NCBI GenBank assembly: GCA_020199995.1
Contig: JAIVJM010000005.1
Span: forward strand, 1 to 35,914
Direction of reading: 5' to 3'
DNA length: 35,914 nucleotides
From: Acidobacteriota bacterium
GTDB taxonomy: Bacteria; Acidobacteriota; Blastocatellia; Pyrinomonadales; Pyrinomonadaceae
The notes under the pieces are model-generated. The model did no database searches and was not told the origin of the DNA. It saw only the letters and a program-made list of their open reading frames with translations. The position numbers were made by a program, and so were the translations under genes. Shown piece by piece: positions 25,457 to 33,838 of the stretch (positions are counted from its first letter, which is position 1; every line of letters begins with the position of its first letter).

Positions 25457-26929
25457 TCAAGCGGCGGCGCGCGCCTCGTCGGCGGTGACCACCGACCCTC
25501 GCCGATTCCGAAATTCGACCAGCGAGAGGAGCGGCCCTGTCATAAACGTCGTGGTGAGGGCCATGATGACCATCATCGTAAACACCCTCGGCGAGAGAAT
25601 GCCTAAGTCGTACCCCAGATTGAGCACGATCAGTTCGATCAGCCCGCGCGTATTCATCAGCGCCCCGATGGAAAAAGATTCCTGCCAGCCCATGCCCGTC
25701 CAGCGCGCCGCCAGCATGCTCCCGCCCAGCTTGCCCACGATAGCCACCGCAATCACCCCGATGCACATCAGCCAGCCCTGCCAGTCGTCGAGCAGGCCGA
25801 TCTGTGTGCGCAGGCCCGTGAAGGCGAAGAACAGCGGCATCAGAAAGACCGAAGTGAAATTCCCGAGCCGCTCCCGCAGCACCTGACGCAACTCGGCGCG
25901 CGGCGGCATGACGACGCCCGCGAGGAAGGCCCCGAAGAGCGCGTGGATGCCGATGACCTCGGTGAACAGGGCCGAAGTGAACATGAATGCCAAAGCCCAC
26001 GCCACTGGAGCTTTACCCTCAACTCCGCCGCGCAGCCTCTCGCCGACCACTCTTGCGGCCCACGGCTTGAGCATGAAAAGCATCACGCCGATGAAGAGCA
26101 GCGACGACGAGATCGTCAGCAGCGAACTGCTCAACGCGTCCGCTTTGACGATTGCGACCACGACCGCAAGGATGCACCACGCCGTCACATCGTCCACCGC
26201 TGCGCAGGCGATGACGGTGCTCCCGAGATGCGTCTTGTAAAGCCCGCGCTCCTCGACGATGCGCGCGAGCACGGGGAAGGCCGTGATGCTCATCGCCACG
26301 CCGATGAACAGGGCGAAGGCGTTGAAGGAGATGTGCGGGGGGGCCATCGAGGGATAGATGAGCAGCGCGGACGCCGTGCCCAGAAAGAACGGGATGATGA
26401 TACTGGCGTGACTGACCAGCACCGCGGCGTCGGCCTTCCGCCGGAGGTGCTGCACGTTCAAATCCAGCCCGACGACAAACATGAAAAGGATGACCCCGAT
26501 CTGACTCAGCAGCTTCAGGAACTCCATCGAGGACGCGGGGAACAGGAACGACTGCGCGCCGGGGGACAACATGCCGAGCAGCGAGGGGCCGAGGATAATC
26601 CCGGCCAGCATCTCACCGATGACGGCTGGCTGCCCCAGCTTTTGGAAGAGAGTGCCGAACACTCTCGCCGCGATGAGGATGACAATCGCCTGCAACAGCA
26701 GCATGCTCAGAGGGTGTTGCAGGTTCTCGTACAAAGGTCTCGCTAAACCTCGGGACGAGGCTTCGGGTTCCGGCGGCTCTTGAACGTGAGTGCTCACCCG
26801 TGCAGACTCGACTCTGCTTTCAGGGACGGCCCCGCCGGGCCGGAGGCGCGCGCCGAAGTTCAGGATGAGGTAGATGCCGGCCCCGAACACGGCGAGCAAT
26901 GCGACGTAAAAGAGAAAATTTCTACGCAT
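25457..26929 (-). CDS. CPA2 family cation/proton antiporter
   Basis: Monovalent cation:proton antiporter of the KefB/NapA type with 12-13 helices. A first helix FLFYVALLAVFGAGIYLIL and a periplasmic Pro-rich linker (residues about 25-65) precede the core LLLQAIVILIAARVFGTLFQ and LGQPAVIGEMLAGIILGPSL. The conserved acidic helix ACAAVDDVTAWCILA carries the DD pair of CPA2 exchangers. NTRGLIELIVLNLGYDLGIL is the late helix. ATG 26929 (MRRNFLFYV) has GGAG with 9 nt spacing; the frame is open further upstream only antisense to the neighbour. No TrkA-N regulatory domain follows, so this is a short 490-residue form. It lies 106 bp after the decayed FAD gene. Confidence 0.93.
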   Translation of the reverse strand: MRRNFLFYVALLAVFGAGIYLILNFGARLRPGGAVPESRVESARVSTHVQEPPEPEASSRGLARPLYENLQHPLSMLLLQAIVILIAARVFGTLFQKLGQPAVIGEMLAGIILGPSLLGMLSPGAQSFLFPASSMEFLKLLSQIGVILFMFVVGLDLNVQHLRRKADAAVLVSHASIIIPFFLGTASALLIYPSMAPPHISFNAFALFIGVAMSITAFPVLARIVEERGLYKTHLGSTVIACAAVDDVTAWCILAVVVAIVKADALSSSLLTISSSLLFIGVMLFMLKPWAARVVGERLRGGVEGKAPVAWALAFMFTSALFTEVIGIHALFGAFLAGVVMPPRAELRQVLRERLGNFTSVFLMPLFFAFTGLRTQIGLLDDWQGWLMCIGVIAVAIVGKLGGSMLAARWTGMGWQESFSIGALMNTRGLIELIVLNLGYDLGILSPRVFTMMVIMALTTTFMTGPLLSLVEFRNRRGSVVTADEARAAA

Positions 26930-27035
26930 AATGTTGGACTCCAGTGAAGCTGGATTTTTTTTAAGATCATCCCTCGGCGGCCCTTTCGCATACCGCGCGT
27001 CCGCTCCCGCGATGGGCGCGACTTTTTTTTCGGCC

Positions 27036-27641
27036 CTAAGCCTGATGGGCCGCAATCTTCGGCGCGAGATAGCCGGCCACGAAGAGGCGCAGGGGGTGGG
27101 CCGGCGAGAAGAAACTGGTGACCGGCGTCGTGCCTGCGAGCGTGCCGAAGAGGCGGTTCGTCGCCGCCTGACTGCCGCGCAAGGGGTCGAGCAGGCGCAG
27201 CCCGCCGGGCGGAACCTGGTGCGCTGCGAAGTAGCAGGTGAACCAGCACATCGCCCGCACCGCGCGGTTGCGCTGACGCTCGTAGCCGGCGAGCGCGGCC
27301 CCCATCGGCTGTCGCCCGCTGAAGCCTTCGTCAATCGCCTCGGCGAGTAGCTCGGCGTCGCGGTAGCAGTCCTCCTGCGCGGTCGAACCCGCGAGGACGA
27401 AAGAGTCTGTGTCGAGCGTCGCTTGAGAGATCGGCGGGCAGTCCAAAGCGGCAACCCTTTCGAGCAGGCCCCAGCGCGCGAGGCGCGTGACGCCCGGCTG
27501 GTGGATGTAGTGCGTGGACATGGTGTCGCTCGGGAAGGCCGCCCTGTCCACGAGCAGCACCCTGTACCCCTTGCGCGCCAGCAGCATCGCCGTCGGCGAA
27601 CCGGCGCAGCGTGCCCCGACAATGATTACGTCAAAGCCCAT
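27036..27641 (-). pseudogene. Internally deleted FAD-dependent oxidoreductase
   Basis: The N-terminus MGFDVIIVGARCAGSPTAML, DRAAFPSDTMSTHYIHQPGV, WGLLERVAALDCPPI is that of about 400-residue FAD monooxygenases of the geranylgeranyl-reductase-like group. The C-terminus AELLAEAIDEGFSGRQP, ALAGYERQRNRAV and FSPAHPLRLF is also from that family. Between them, about residue 85 (near 27373-27395), some 200 residues are missing, including the mid FAD motif with the GDAG-type sequence and the substrate domain. The joint is in frame, so a 201-residue product could be made, but it cannot bind FAD normally. It is 8 bp after the DinB stop. I treat it as a remnant; a sequencing or assembly deletion is the alternative. 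Confidence 0.7.
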
Positions 27642-27649
27642 GAGACACC

Positions 27650-28294
27650 TTAAGCCGACACGTGGGGCCGGGGGTTCGACAGGATGTCGGCCATTTGAGA
27701 CTGATGGCGCTGCTCGTGCGCCGACATGAAGCGCAGGAGTCCGGGCACGTCGTAGCGACCGAGCAGGGGGTGCCGGACGACCATCCCGCCGTAATCGAGG
27801 TCGGGGTTGTTTTGCAAGAGAGCCTCGGTCTCTCTCAATGAATCGGCGAGGTCGTCGCGGAGCCGTTGCGCCTCGCGCCCGCATCGCGGGGCGGCCACAT
27901 CCGGGTTCTGAAACGGCACCAAACGGTTGCGCGTCAGGTAACTTCGCAGACCGTCGGGCACGAACATGTTCATGATCGTCAACGGGGTTTCGAACAGCGG
28001 GAGGACGAAGCGCGGGAGGTAGGCGATGGAGACGTTCACGTCCGAGAAAGTCAGGTTGAGTTCCGGCCTCCGCCCGGCCCTCGCCATCTCAATGAGCCTT
28101 TCGATCTGGTTGCGGTTTGTCCCCTCGGCCAGCAGCATGTGATCCAGCACCTCACCCGCCGACCAACCGCCGCGCGCTGGTGAGTAGTCGAGCTGCGACT
28201 GCGTAAGACCGTCACTCGACGCTAGCGTGTGTGCGCGCGTTGCGCGGAACTCTTCGAGGCTTTCCTTCAGCCCTGTTGGATGTGTCTCTGTCAT
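27650..28294 (-). CDS. DinB family protein
   Basis: Four-helix-bundle metalloprotein of the DinB/YfiT superfamily, whose members include thiol-dependent transferases. The first His is in WSAGEVLDHMLLAE (about residue 57) and the second and third are in MSAHEQRHQSQM near the end, matching the conserved three-His metal site. The length of about 214 aa is slightly long because of an insert containing NMFVPDGLRSYLTRN. ATG 28294 (MTETHPTG) was chosen; TTG 28303 would add three residues. It lies 12 bp after the stop of the large SGNH-type gene and 8 bp before the FAD relic. The substrate is unknown. Confidence 0.85.
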   Translation of the reverse strand: MTETHPTGLKESLEEFRATRAHTLASSDGLTQSQLDYSPARGGWSAGEVLDHMLLAEGTNRNQIERLIEMARAGRRPELNLTFSDVNVSIAYLPRFVLPLFETPLTIMNMFVPDGLRSYLTRNRLVPFQNPDVAAPRCGREAQRLRDDLADSLRETEALLQNNPDLDYGGMVVRHPLLGRYDVPGLLRFMSAHEQRHQSQMADILSNPRPHVSA

Positions 28295-28306
28295 TGTCGT
28301 CAACGC

Positions 28307-31300
28307 CTAAGGCAGTGCGTCCTTGATGTTCGTTGGCTTCGTGTTCACGTCGGAAACGTTGCCGCCGTCTATCTGGATGCCGACGTAAGGTCTCTGCGGC
28401 GAGGTCGAAATCTGCACGGTGGCTTGCTGCACGGTATGCGAGCCGCCCTTGCTCCAGACGCCGAAGCCGGTGAAGGTCACGGTGTCGTACTCTCCGGATG
28501 CGCGTCCCGAACTGTTCGAGTGGCCGAACCCCACCCACGCCAGACTGTGCATCCGAAACTTACCCTCCTGCGAGTGGTTCTCATACTCGAACGAAGGCTT
28601 TTGGCGCGTCGGGTCGGACGGCAGCTTGTAGCTATAAGAGAAGCGCGCGCCCATCGAGGAGAGCACGTGGCGCGCGCCTCCCTGCTTGAACATGCGCGGA
28701 GCGTCGCTGTCCTGAATGGCGTGAATCCAGAGGAAGGGATCGAGCGTCGAGTTGGGACCAGCCGCGAAGCCGGTCGCCATGTTCGGCTCCGGGAACAGGA
28801 AGCCTTCGGGATAAGGGATGTGAACCTCTCCCTCGAAGCGAAAGACCAACTGCCCGTTCGCGCCCGCCTCCAGCACGCTCGGCCCACGGAAGAAGAATGA
28901 GGACTGAGGCGTCCGCGGTTCGATACGAAGGAGAGCGAAGAACAAGTCCTGACTGATAAACCCGCGATGGAGTAACTGGGTGAGGAATCTTCCGGTTCTC
29001 AAATCGACCGCGCCGACGGAGATGTCGAACGGGTCATCAATAATTTCCAAGTCATCCAGAGAGTAGGTGCGCAGGGGGAATCTCAGAAACTCGTCGAAGC
29101 CGCGCGGGCCGGGATAAAAGCGACCGGGGAAAGCCTGCGAGATGGGAGTGGGGGACATACCGGCTAAGACTCCCCCCGCGTTGAGCAAAGAGACGGCGAC
29201 GGGGACAGAATACCCGCCGCTGCTTTCGCCGAACTGGAGCATCACCCGCCCGAGCACATGAGAGCGGCCCGTGGCCCCGCCCCCGAGTTGCGCCGAGTCC
29301 AGCGTGAACGCATCGCCGAAGCTGCTGTTGTGTGTGAAGAGCGTCAATTCCTGAAGCTTGTTGAAGGGAATCTCAGGACACGCATCCCGCGCCGAGACTT
29401 TCGGCTCTTTGGTGCTCAGACAGAGGTGCGGGTGGAGGGCCGTGCCCCTCCCCGGGACGCTCGCGAATTGAAGCGCCGGGCCGCAGAACGGGAGCGGGAA
29501 CCGAACAGGCTCTCCTTGAAAGTCGCCGCCCAGAGGGAGAAAGGCGGAACCGTAAAAGCTGAAATCCAGTAGGCCGTCGGGTCGCTGCTCGAATCGCGCC
29601 CACGCCGAACCGTACTGCGTCGGAGTGCTCTGGGTGCTGAAGACGATTGGCTGATTCGGCAACCTCGGGTTGACGCTCGCCAGAGCCAGCAGCGCCGTGT
29701 TGCTCCAGCCGACGTAATACGTCAGGTTCGAGACTTCCCCGGTGTCGAGGTTGAGGTCACCGGATGACACCATGCCGGGCACGTCCTGAACACTGTTCTG
29801 AAGAGACGCGAGTCTGAAAAACTGCGGGGCCGAGAGAATGCCGTCGTCGCCCACCAACCCTTCGCCGTGCGTGACTTCAAAATGGGTCACGCCGTTGACG
29901 GGCGCGCTGAACCTGATTCGGAGAGAACCGCTGACATGACTGTTGACCATCGCGAATCCGCCGAAGAGCGTTCCCTGGCAGCTACCGAATTGGTACTCGC
30001 TGGCGTCGCGGCAGTTCACGGCGCGGATCGCGTCGCCAAAGTAGCTGGCTGCTTTGCTCAGGGGGAGCACCTGCTCCAGACCGGGAGGCAGCCGCAAGGG
30101 CGTGGGAGACACGCCCTGTGGTTGACCGAGCGCCTCCCACCCGGAGACGCCCCGACCGTCGCGCGTGGGGGCTCTGACGGCAGCGCCGCTCGCCGACGCC
30201 ACGCCCGCCACGGATGTCTGCGGTCGGGGCTGAGGCGGGGGCTGAGACAATTGGCCCGCCGGCCAATCAGGCCCCCCGGCCTGTCGGTAGGCGGCGACCG
30301 GATCGTCCTGCATCACCGCTTGAAGATCGACCTGTCGGAAATCTGACCCGTAGGCGATATTCAGTTGATGGAGCAGTTCGTTGGCGATCAACGCGTGGCC
30401 GGTCGCGCCGGGATAGTAACCGTTGAGCGAGTAAAAGCCGCCCAGATATTCAGCCGCCAAACGTCTCGGCCCGACGGCGATTCCTTCATTCCTGACCCTG
30501 CGAAAGAAAGCGTGCAGGTCATAAACAAGCGCCCCCCGCTCCCCGGCCAGCGCGGCGAGCGCCGTGTTCAATTCGTTGACGCGTCGGCTGACTCGGCTGT
30601 TGATTTCGCCGCTCACGACGCAGCCTTCAGGCAGTTGTCCGACCCGCCTGCTGAGCAACTGGATTGCGATTTCACTCAGACCGTTGGGGGTGATGAGATC
30701 ATCCGCCTTGAGCTTGTAGAGGCTCTGAAGGGTGGACGCATCGAGTTTCAAAATCTTTGCCGCGAGATTGATGGGCGAGAAGTGTGCCGTGTCGAAAGGA
30801 TCGGGGACGGTCAGCACCAGCACCTCGGAGCCGGCGTCTTTCAAAGACTTGAGAAGCTTCGCGTAGTCCGTGCGGAAGGAGTTGGCGTTCGGCAGTTGGC
30901 CGGGGTCGGCTTTGACGGCGGCTTCGAGGGCCTCATAGTAGCCAAGCTCCAACAGCGTGAAAGTGGGTTGACGGTTCAAAGCGCATTCGAGTTGAGTCGG
31001 CAGCCGCCCTTCCTCTCCGTACGCGATTGGAATCACGCCGAGAATCAGATTCGCAGCCGTTCGCTTTGGGTCGTCGCGCTGAATCAACGGCTCGGAAGGC
31101 CGCAAGTTGAGCGCGTCGGGAAGCTTGTAGCCCGGCACGGAGAGATTGTTGACGCGCGCGGGCGGCAGTTGGCCGAGCACCGTCGTTTGCATCGGCGCGG
31201 GCACGATCACCGGCAACGCCGAGAAGCCCACGGGATTGCCGATGCCCGGAGACTGAATCAGCGGTTGCGGAAACTGCGTCTGCATTTGCCGGGCCATCCG

Positions 31301-31762
31301 CGCCGGGAAGCTGTCCACCTGCGTCGCATCGCTGAGCGTAAAGTCTCCCATGCCGGCGGCCAGTCCCTCGCCGAGCACGACGAAGGTGGAGGTATTCAAA
31401 CGGCCACGGTTGACGGGGTAGGCCGTCGCCATCGAGTCGGCGGAACCTGCGGAGGGCGGTTGGTTCGGCTGGCTGCCAGCCGGGTTTGCCGCGGGGCGGG
31501 ATGGCTGCGGCTGCCTTCCCGCCCCGGGGAGAGCGCCGAACACGGCGTCCACCACTCTGCTTTGCAGCCGGTGTCCGGACTCGAAGGCGTCTTTGACAGC
31601 GCCGCCCAATTGTCCTTCGGTGGCTTGGGTGAGCGAATCGAAGGCCGTGACGGTCTTGTCGCCCTGACGGCTCGAATCCTCGGCCAGATTTTCGAGCTGC
31701 TGGACGCCGAACAATGACATGGCCCACGAAAAGCGGAGGGTTGACTTGATGAAATCACGCAT
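28307..31762 (-). CDS. Giant SGNH-fold pseudoenzyme with C-terminal beta-rich region
   Basis: A 1151-residue protein. Residues 1-80 form an amphipathic helical segment (STLRFSWAMSLFGVQQLENL ... QLGGAVKDAFESGHRLQ) that resembles granule- or membrane-associated domains more than a signal peptide. Residues about 125-520 have the SGNH/GDSL-hydrolase layout, but each catalytic block is changed: GDS is GEG (131-133), the GxND block reads LELGYYEAL, and the D-x-x-H block reads NGYYPGATGHALIA. A Pro/Gln linker (QPPPQPRPQT) is followed by about 600 residues of beta-rich sequence of no family I recognise (FGGFAMVNSHVSGSLRIRFS, FCGPALQFASVPG, SFFFRGPSVLEAG). AAGGAGG lies 7-9 nt before ATG 31762, so strong expression is likely. 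It probably binds rather than hydrolyses. Confidence 0.82.
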   Translation of the reverse strand: MRDFIKSTLRFSWAMSLFGVQQLENLAEDSSRQGDKTVTAFDSLTQATEGQLGGAVKDAFESGHRLQSRVVDAVFGALPGAGRQPQPSRPAANPAGSQPNQPPSAGSADSMATAYPVNRGRLNTSTFVVLGEGLAAGMGDFTLSDATQVDSFPARMARQMQTQFPQPLIQSPGIGNPVGFSALPVIVPAPMQTTVLGQLPPARVNNLSVPGYKLPDALNLRPSEPLIQRDDPKRTAANLILGVIPIAYGEEGRLPTQLECALNRQPTFTLLELGYYEALEAAVKADPGQLPNANSFRTDYAKLLKSLKDAGSEVLVLTVPDPFDTAHFSPINLAAKILKLDASTLQSLYKLKADDLITPNGLSEIAIQLLSRRVGQLPEGCVVSGEINSRVSRRVNELNTALAALAGERGALVYDLHAFFRRVRNEGIAVGPRRLAAEYLGGFYSLNGYYPGATGHALIANELLHQLNIAYGSDFRQVDLQAVMQDDPVAAYRQAGGPDWPAGQLSQPPPQPRPQTSVAGVASASGAAVRAPTRDGRGVSGWEALGQPQGVSPTPLRLPPGLEQVLPLSKAASYFGDAIRAVNCRDASEYQFGSCQGTLFGGFAMVNSHVSGSLRIRFSAPVNGVTHFEVTHGEGLVGDDGILSAPQFFRLASLQNSVQDVPGMVSSGDLNLDTGEVSNLTYYVGWSNTALLALASVNPRLPNQPIVFSTQSTPTQYGSAWARFEQRPDGLLDFSFYGSAFLPLGGDFQGEPVRFPLPFCGPALQFASVPGRGTALHPHLCLSTKEPKVSARDACPEIPFNKLQELTLFTHNSSFGDAFTLDSAQLGGGATGRSHVLGRVMLQFGESSGGYSVPVAVSLLNAGGVLAGMSPTPISQAFPGRFYPGPRGFDEFLRFPLRTYSLDDLEIIDDPFDISVGAVDLRTGRFLTQLLHRGFISQDLFFALLRIEPRTPQSSFFFRGPSVLEAGANGQLVFRFEGEVHIPYPEGFLFPEPNMATGFAAGPNSTLDPFLWIHAIQDSDAPRMFKQGGARHVLSSMGARFSYSYKLPSDPTRQKPSFEYENHSQEGKFRMHSLAWVGFGHSNSSGRASGEYDTVTFTGFGVWSKGGSHTVQQATVQISTSPQRPYVGIQIDGGNVSDVNTKPTNIKDALP

Positions 31763-31857
31763 TACTGACTCCTCCTTGAAGCAGACTCGTCGTAAGCGGG
31801 CCGGCAGGATTTCAGCCTCCCCAAAGGCGCGACATTGAAGGAGACCCCGTTTGCGTC

Positions 31858-31898
31858 GCCGCGGGTGCGCGAAGGAGAGCGCGCGAGAAACCCGCGGC
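31858..31898. terminator. Nested hairpin after the frameshifted gene
   Basis: GCCGCGGGT (31858-31866) pairs with ACCCGCGGC (31890-31898) over 9 bp. Inside, GCGCG (31867-31871) pairs with CGCGC (31880-31884), leaving a small 3' bulge. It begins 9 nt after the stop of the small gene on the minus strand, 96 nt ahead of the SGNH gene start. Without a U-run it may be an attenuator or an mRNA stabiliser that sets SGNH expression. Confidence 0.4.
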
Positions 31899-31907
31899 CA
31901 ATTCAGT

Positions 31908-32329
31908 TCACACCTCTTGCGGCTTGGGTGCTTTGATGCCGGGTAACGAGCCGAACACCGTCGTGAAAGCCATCCCCCGAGCCTTCGTGGGATCGGCCTG
32001 ATGCGACGGCAGGATGGCGATGCCGACGCCATTGAACGCCCCCGAGAGGTTCACGTATTTGCCCATCCCCTGCATGACGGTATAGACACATTGGAAGGTC
32101 CCGGCTAAATTGATTGCGGGCTCCACGGCGTCTGTTGAATGAAATCCGGCGGCCTGCCCGCCGGTAAATCGGGCGGACTCGTCGAGGCCGTGATGATCGT
32201 GCCGTTAATGGCTCCCGCCAACGTCCCCACCCGGACGCCGAAAGGTGACGGCGCTGGCGGCGGCCCGCCGTATACGGTGACGATGTCCTGTTGAGTGAAG
32301 AGCACCGGGCCGACATTTTTTGCGCTCAT
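31908..32329 (-). pseudogene. Frameshifted small protein gene, beta-barrel-like, unknown family
   Basis: Two frames in tandem encode one protein broken by a single-base indel. From ATG 32329, with TAGGAG about 8 nt upstream, the frame reads MSAKNVGPVLFTQQDIVTVY, then VGTLAGAINGTIITASTS and PPDFIQQT, and soon hits TAG near 32105. The adjacent frame continues EPAINLAGTFQCVYTVMQGM, GKYVNLSGAFNGVGIAILPS and ends KAPKPQEV at 31908. One base lost near 32127-32133 would join them into about 140 residues. The GTLAGAINGT and LSGAFNGVG repeats suggest a small barrel. The total of 422 nt is not a multiple of three. True pseudogene or sequencing error cannot be separated here. Confidence 0.72.
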
Positions 32330-32392
32330 GGTCTTTCTCCTAGTGAGGTCTTGCGCTTGCTTCTACTGTCGCCTGAACTCACCTCTCGGAAG

Positions 32393-33838
32393 TTAGAGGT
32401 TGATCGGATCGTAAGAAGCATGGAACCCGAGGTGAATCGGGTCCTTCAATCCGATGAGAGCGACTGGCCCCCGCGCCACGTCGAAGGCGTCGAAGATCGC
32501 GAACGCGCCAGCGATTCGCTCGGCATCAAACAACTGGCAAATGACTGCCCCGGCCCGTTCGTCGTGCGGGTGGCCGATGAATATCGGCTCACCGCCAAGG
32601 TAGTGCGCGGGCGGCGCTTGATAAATGTCGCGCGCCGCCGCTCCGTCCCAGTCGGCGTGGACGAGCTGGTCGAAGAACTTCCGCCCGCGGCGGCCCGTGG
32701 CCGAAATTCCCAACATCCAGAAGTGCCGGTACGGCTTCGTAAATTGACGCGGGGAGACGGAAGGAAAGTCCGGGGCGAGGCGGTAGTCAATCGCGGTCGT
32801 CTTCAGCAACTCACTACTCTCCACGTCGACGACGAACCGCACCGGCTGGCCTTCGCAAACGTCGGTGAACAAGTCCGGCACTACCTGATACTGATCGTAG
32901 ATGGGCCGCTCCATTTCTATCACGTCAACCGTCAGCCGCCGATCCTTCTCGAAGCAGTTGATGAGGTGCAGGCAATAACGATTGCCGACAGGAATGGTCG
33001 TGACCTGTTCGCCCGTTTCGCGCGAAACAATCAAGAGCAGGCTCCCGCGCCCCGGCTCCCAACAGAGCGAATCCATCAACGTGCGGCCAGTGCGGGCCAG
33101 CGCCTCCATGTCGAGGATATAAGGGCTGAGATAAAAGACGGCGTAGCTTTGACTGAGGCCGAAATCATGTATCGAGCAGGGGTAAGGGAGCGGCAGGCGT
33201 TTGCGGTAGAGCAGTTTTCCGCCCTCGCCGAAGCGGTAGAGATTTAAGTGCGGCGCGGCGGAGGAGTAGGCGACGCCGAAGTTGAACATCTCGCCCGTGT
33301 CGAAATCGAGCTTCGGGTGTGCCGCGAAGGGACTCACGTCGTTCAACTGACCGCCGAAATTAAACTCGCCGCGCGTTTCGAGCGTGACCGGGTCGAGCTC
33401 GAACGGCAGTCCCTGCTCGCCGAGCACGAGGAGCGTTCCCCTGTAAGGATAGACGCTCACGTTAAGCGGCGATTCGAGCATGATGGATCGCTTCAGCCGG
33501 TCGAACTCCGAGGCCGGGCCGGAATCCTTGAAGGCCGTCCCGAAGGCGCGGAAGACCGGGTGGCCGAGCTTTTCCTCGGCGACGAACTTCGTACTCCTCA
33601 CAAAGCGATTCGTGAACCGCACGCGCCCCCCCTCGAAACGTAACGCGCAGATCATCCCGTCGCCGTCGAGCCAGTGGCGATAATTGAAGTGCGCGCGCGC
33701 GAATCGCGCCGGGCCGTTGAGGTAGTACGTGCCGCGAATGAACTCCGGAATCTCGCCTTCGACATTTCCGACGACGTACGACTGCTCGCGCGGCTCAAGC
33801 GTGAAAGCGCGCTCAATCATGGGGGCGTAATCCGTCAT
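32393..33838 (-). CDS. Carotenoid oxygenase (RPE65/CCD family)
   Basis: Non-heme iron enzyme that cleaves conjugated double bonds of carotenoids, or stilbenes in some members, with oxygen. The seven-bladed propeller is complete at 481 residues. The four His iron ligands are in FAAHPKLD, CSIHDFGLSQ, YCLHLINCFE and LGFHASYDP, the last three residues from the end. The N-terminal YYLNGPARF and DGDGMICALRFEGG are typical. ATG 33838 overlaps the TGA of the upstream halogenase-like gene as ATGA, so the start is secure and the two are coupled. No phytoene synthase or desaturase is in this window, so the substrate would come from elsewhere or from the halogenase-like enzyme. Confidence 0.95.
   Translation of the reverse strand: MTDYAPMIERAFTLEPREQSYVVGNVEGEIPEFIRGTYYLNGPARFARAHFNYRHWLDGDGMICALRFEGGRVRFTNRFVRSTKFVAEEKLGHPVFRAFGTAFKDSGPASEFDRLKRSIMLESPLNVSVYPYRGTLLVLGEQGLPFELDPVTLETRGEFNFGGQLNDVSPFAAHPKLDFDTGEMFNFGVAYSSAAPHLNLYRFGEGGKLLYRKRLPLPYPCSIHDFGLSQSYAVFYLSPYILDMEALARTGRTLMDSLCWEPGRGSLLLIVSRETGEQVTTIPVGNRYCLHLINCFEKDRRLTVDVIEMERPIYDQYQVVPDLFTDVCEGQPVRFVVDVESSELLKTTAIDYRLAPDFPSVSPRQFTKPYRHFWMLGISATGRRGRKFFDQLVHADWDGAAARDIYQAPPAHYLGGEPIFIGHPHDERAGAVICQLFDAERIAGAFAIFDAFDVARGPVALIGLKDPIHLGFHASYDPINL

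Noticed and set aside
26930-27622. N-terminal extension of the antiporter frame
   Set aside because: Overlaps the FAD relic and lacks membrane segments; GGAG and a hydrophobic N-terminus support 26929.
28307-31762. Active GDSL esterase annotation
   Set aside because: The nucleophile and other block residues are substituted; only the fold can be supported.
31903-32316. Third-frame 137-residue minus-strand reading over the frameshifted gene
   Set aside because: Arg/His-rich shadow; the other two frames make coherent protein halves.
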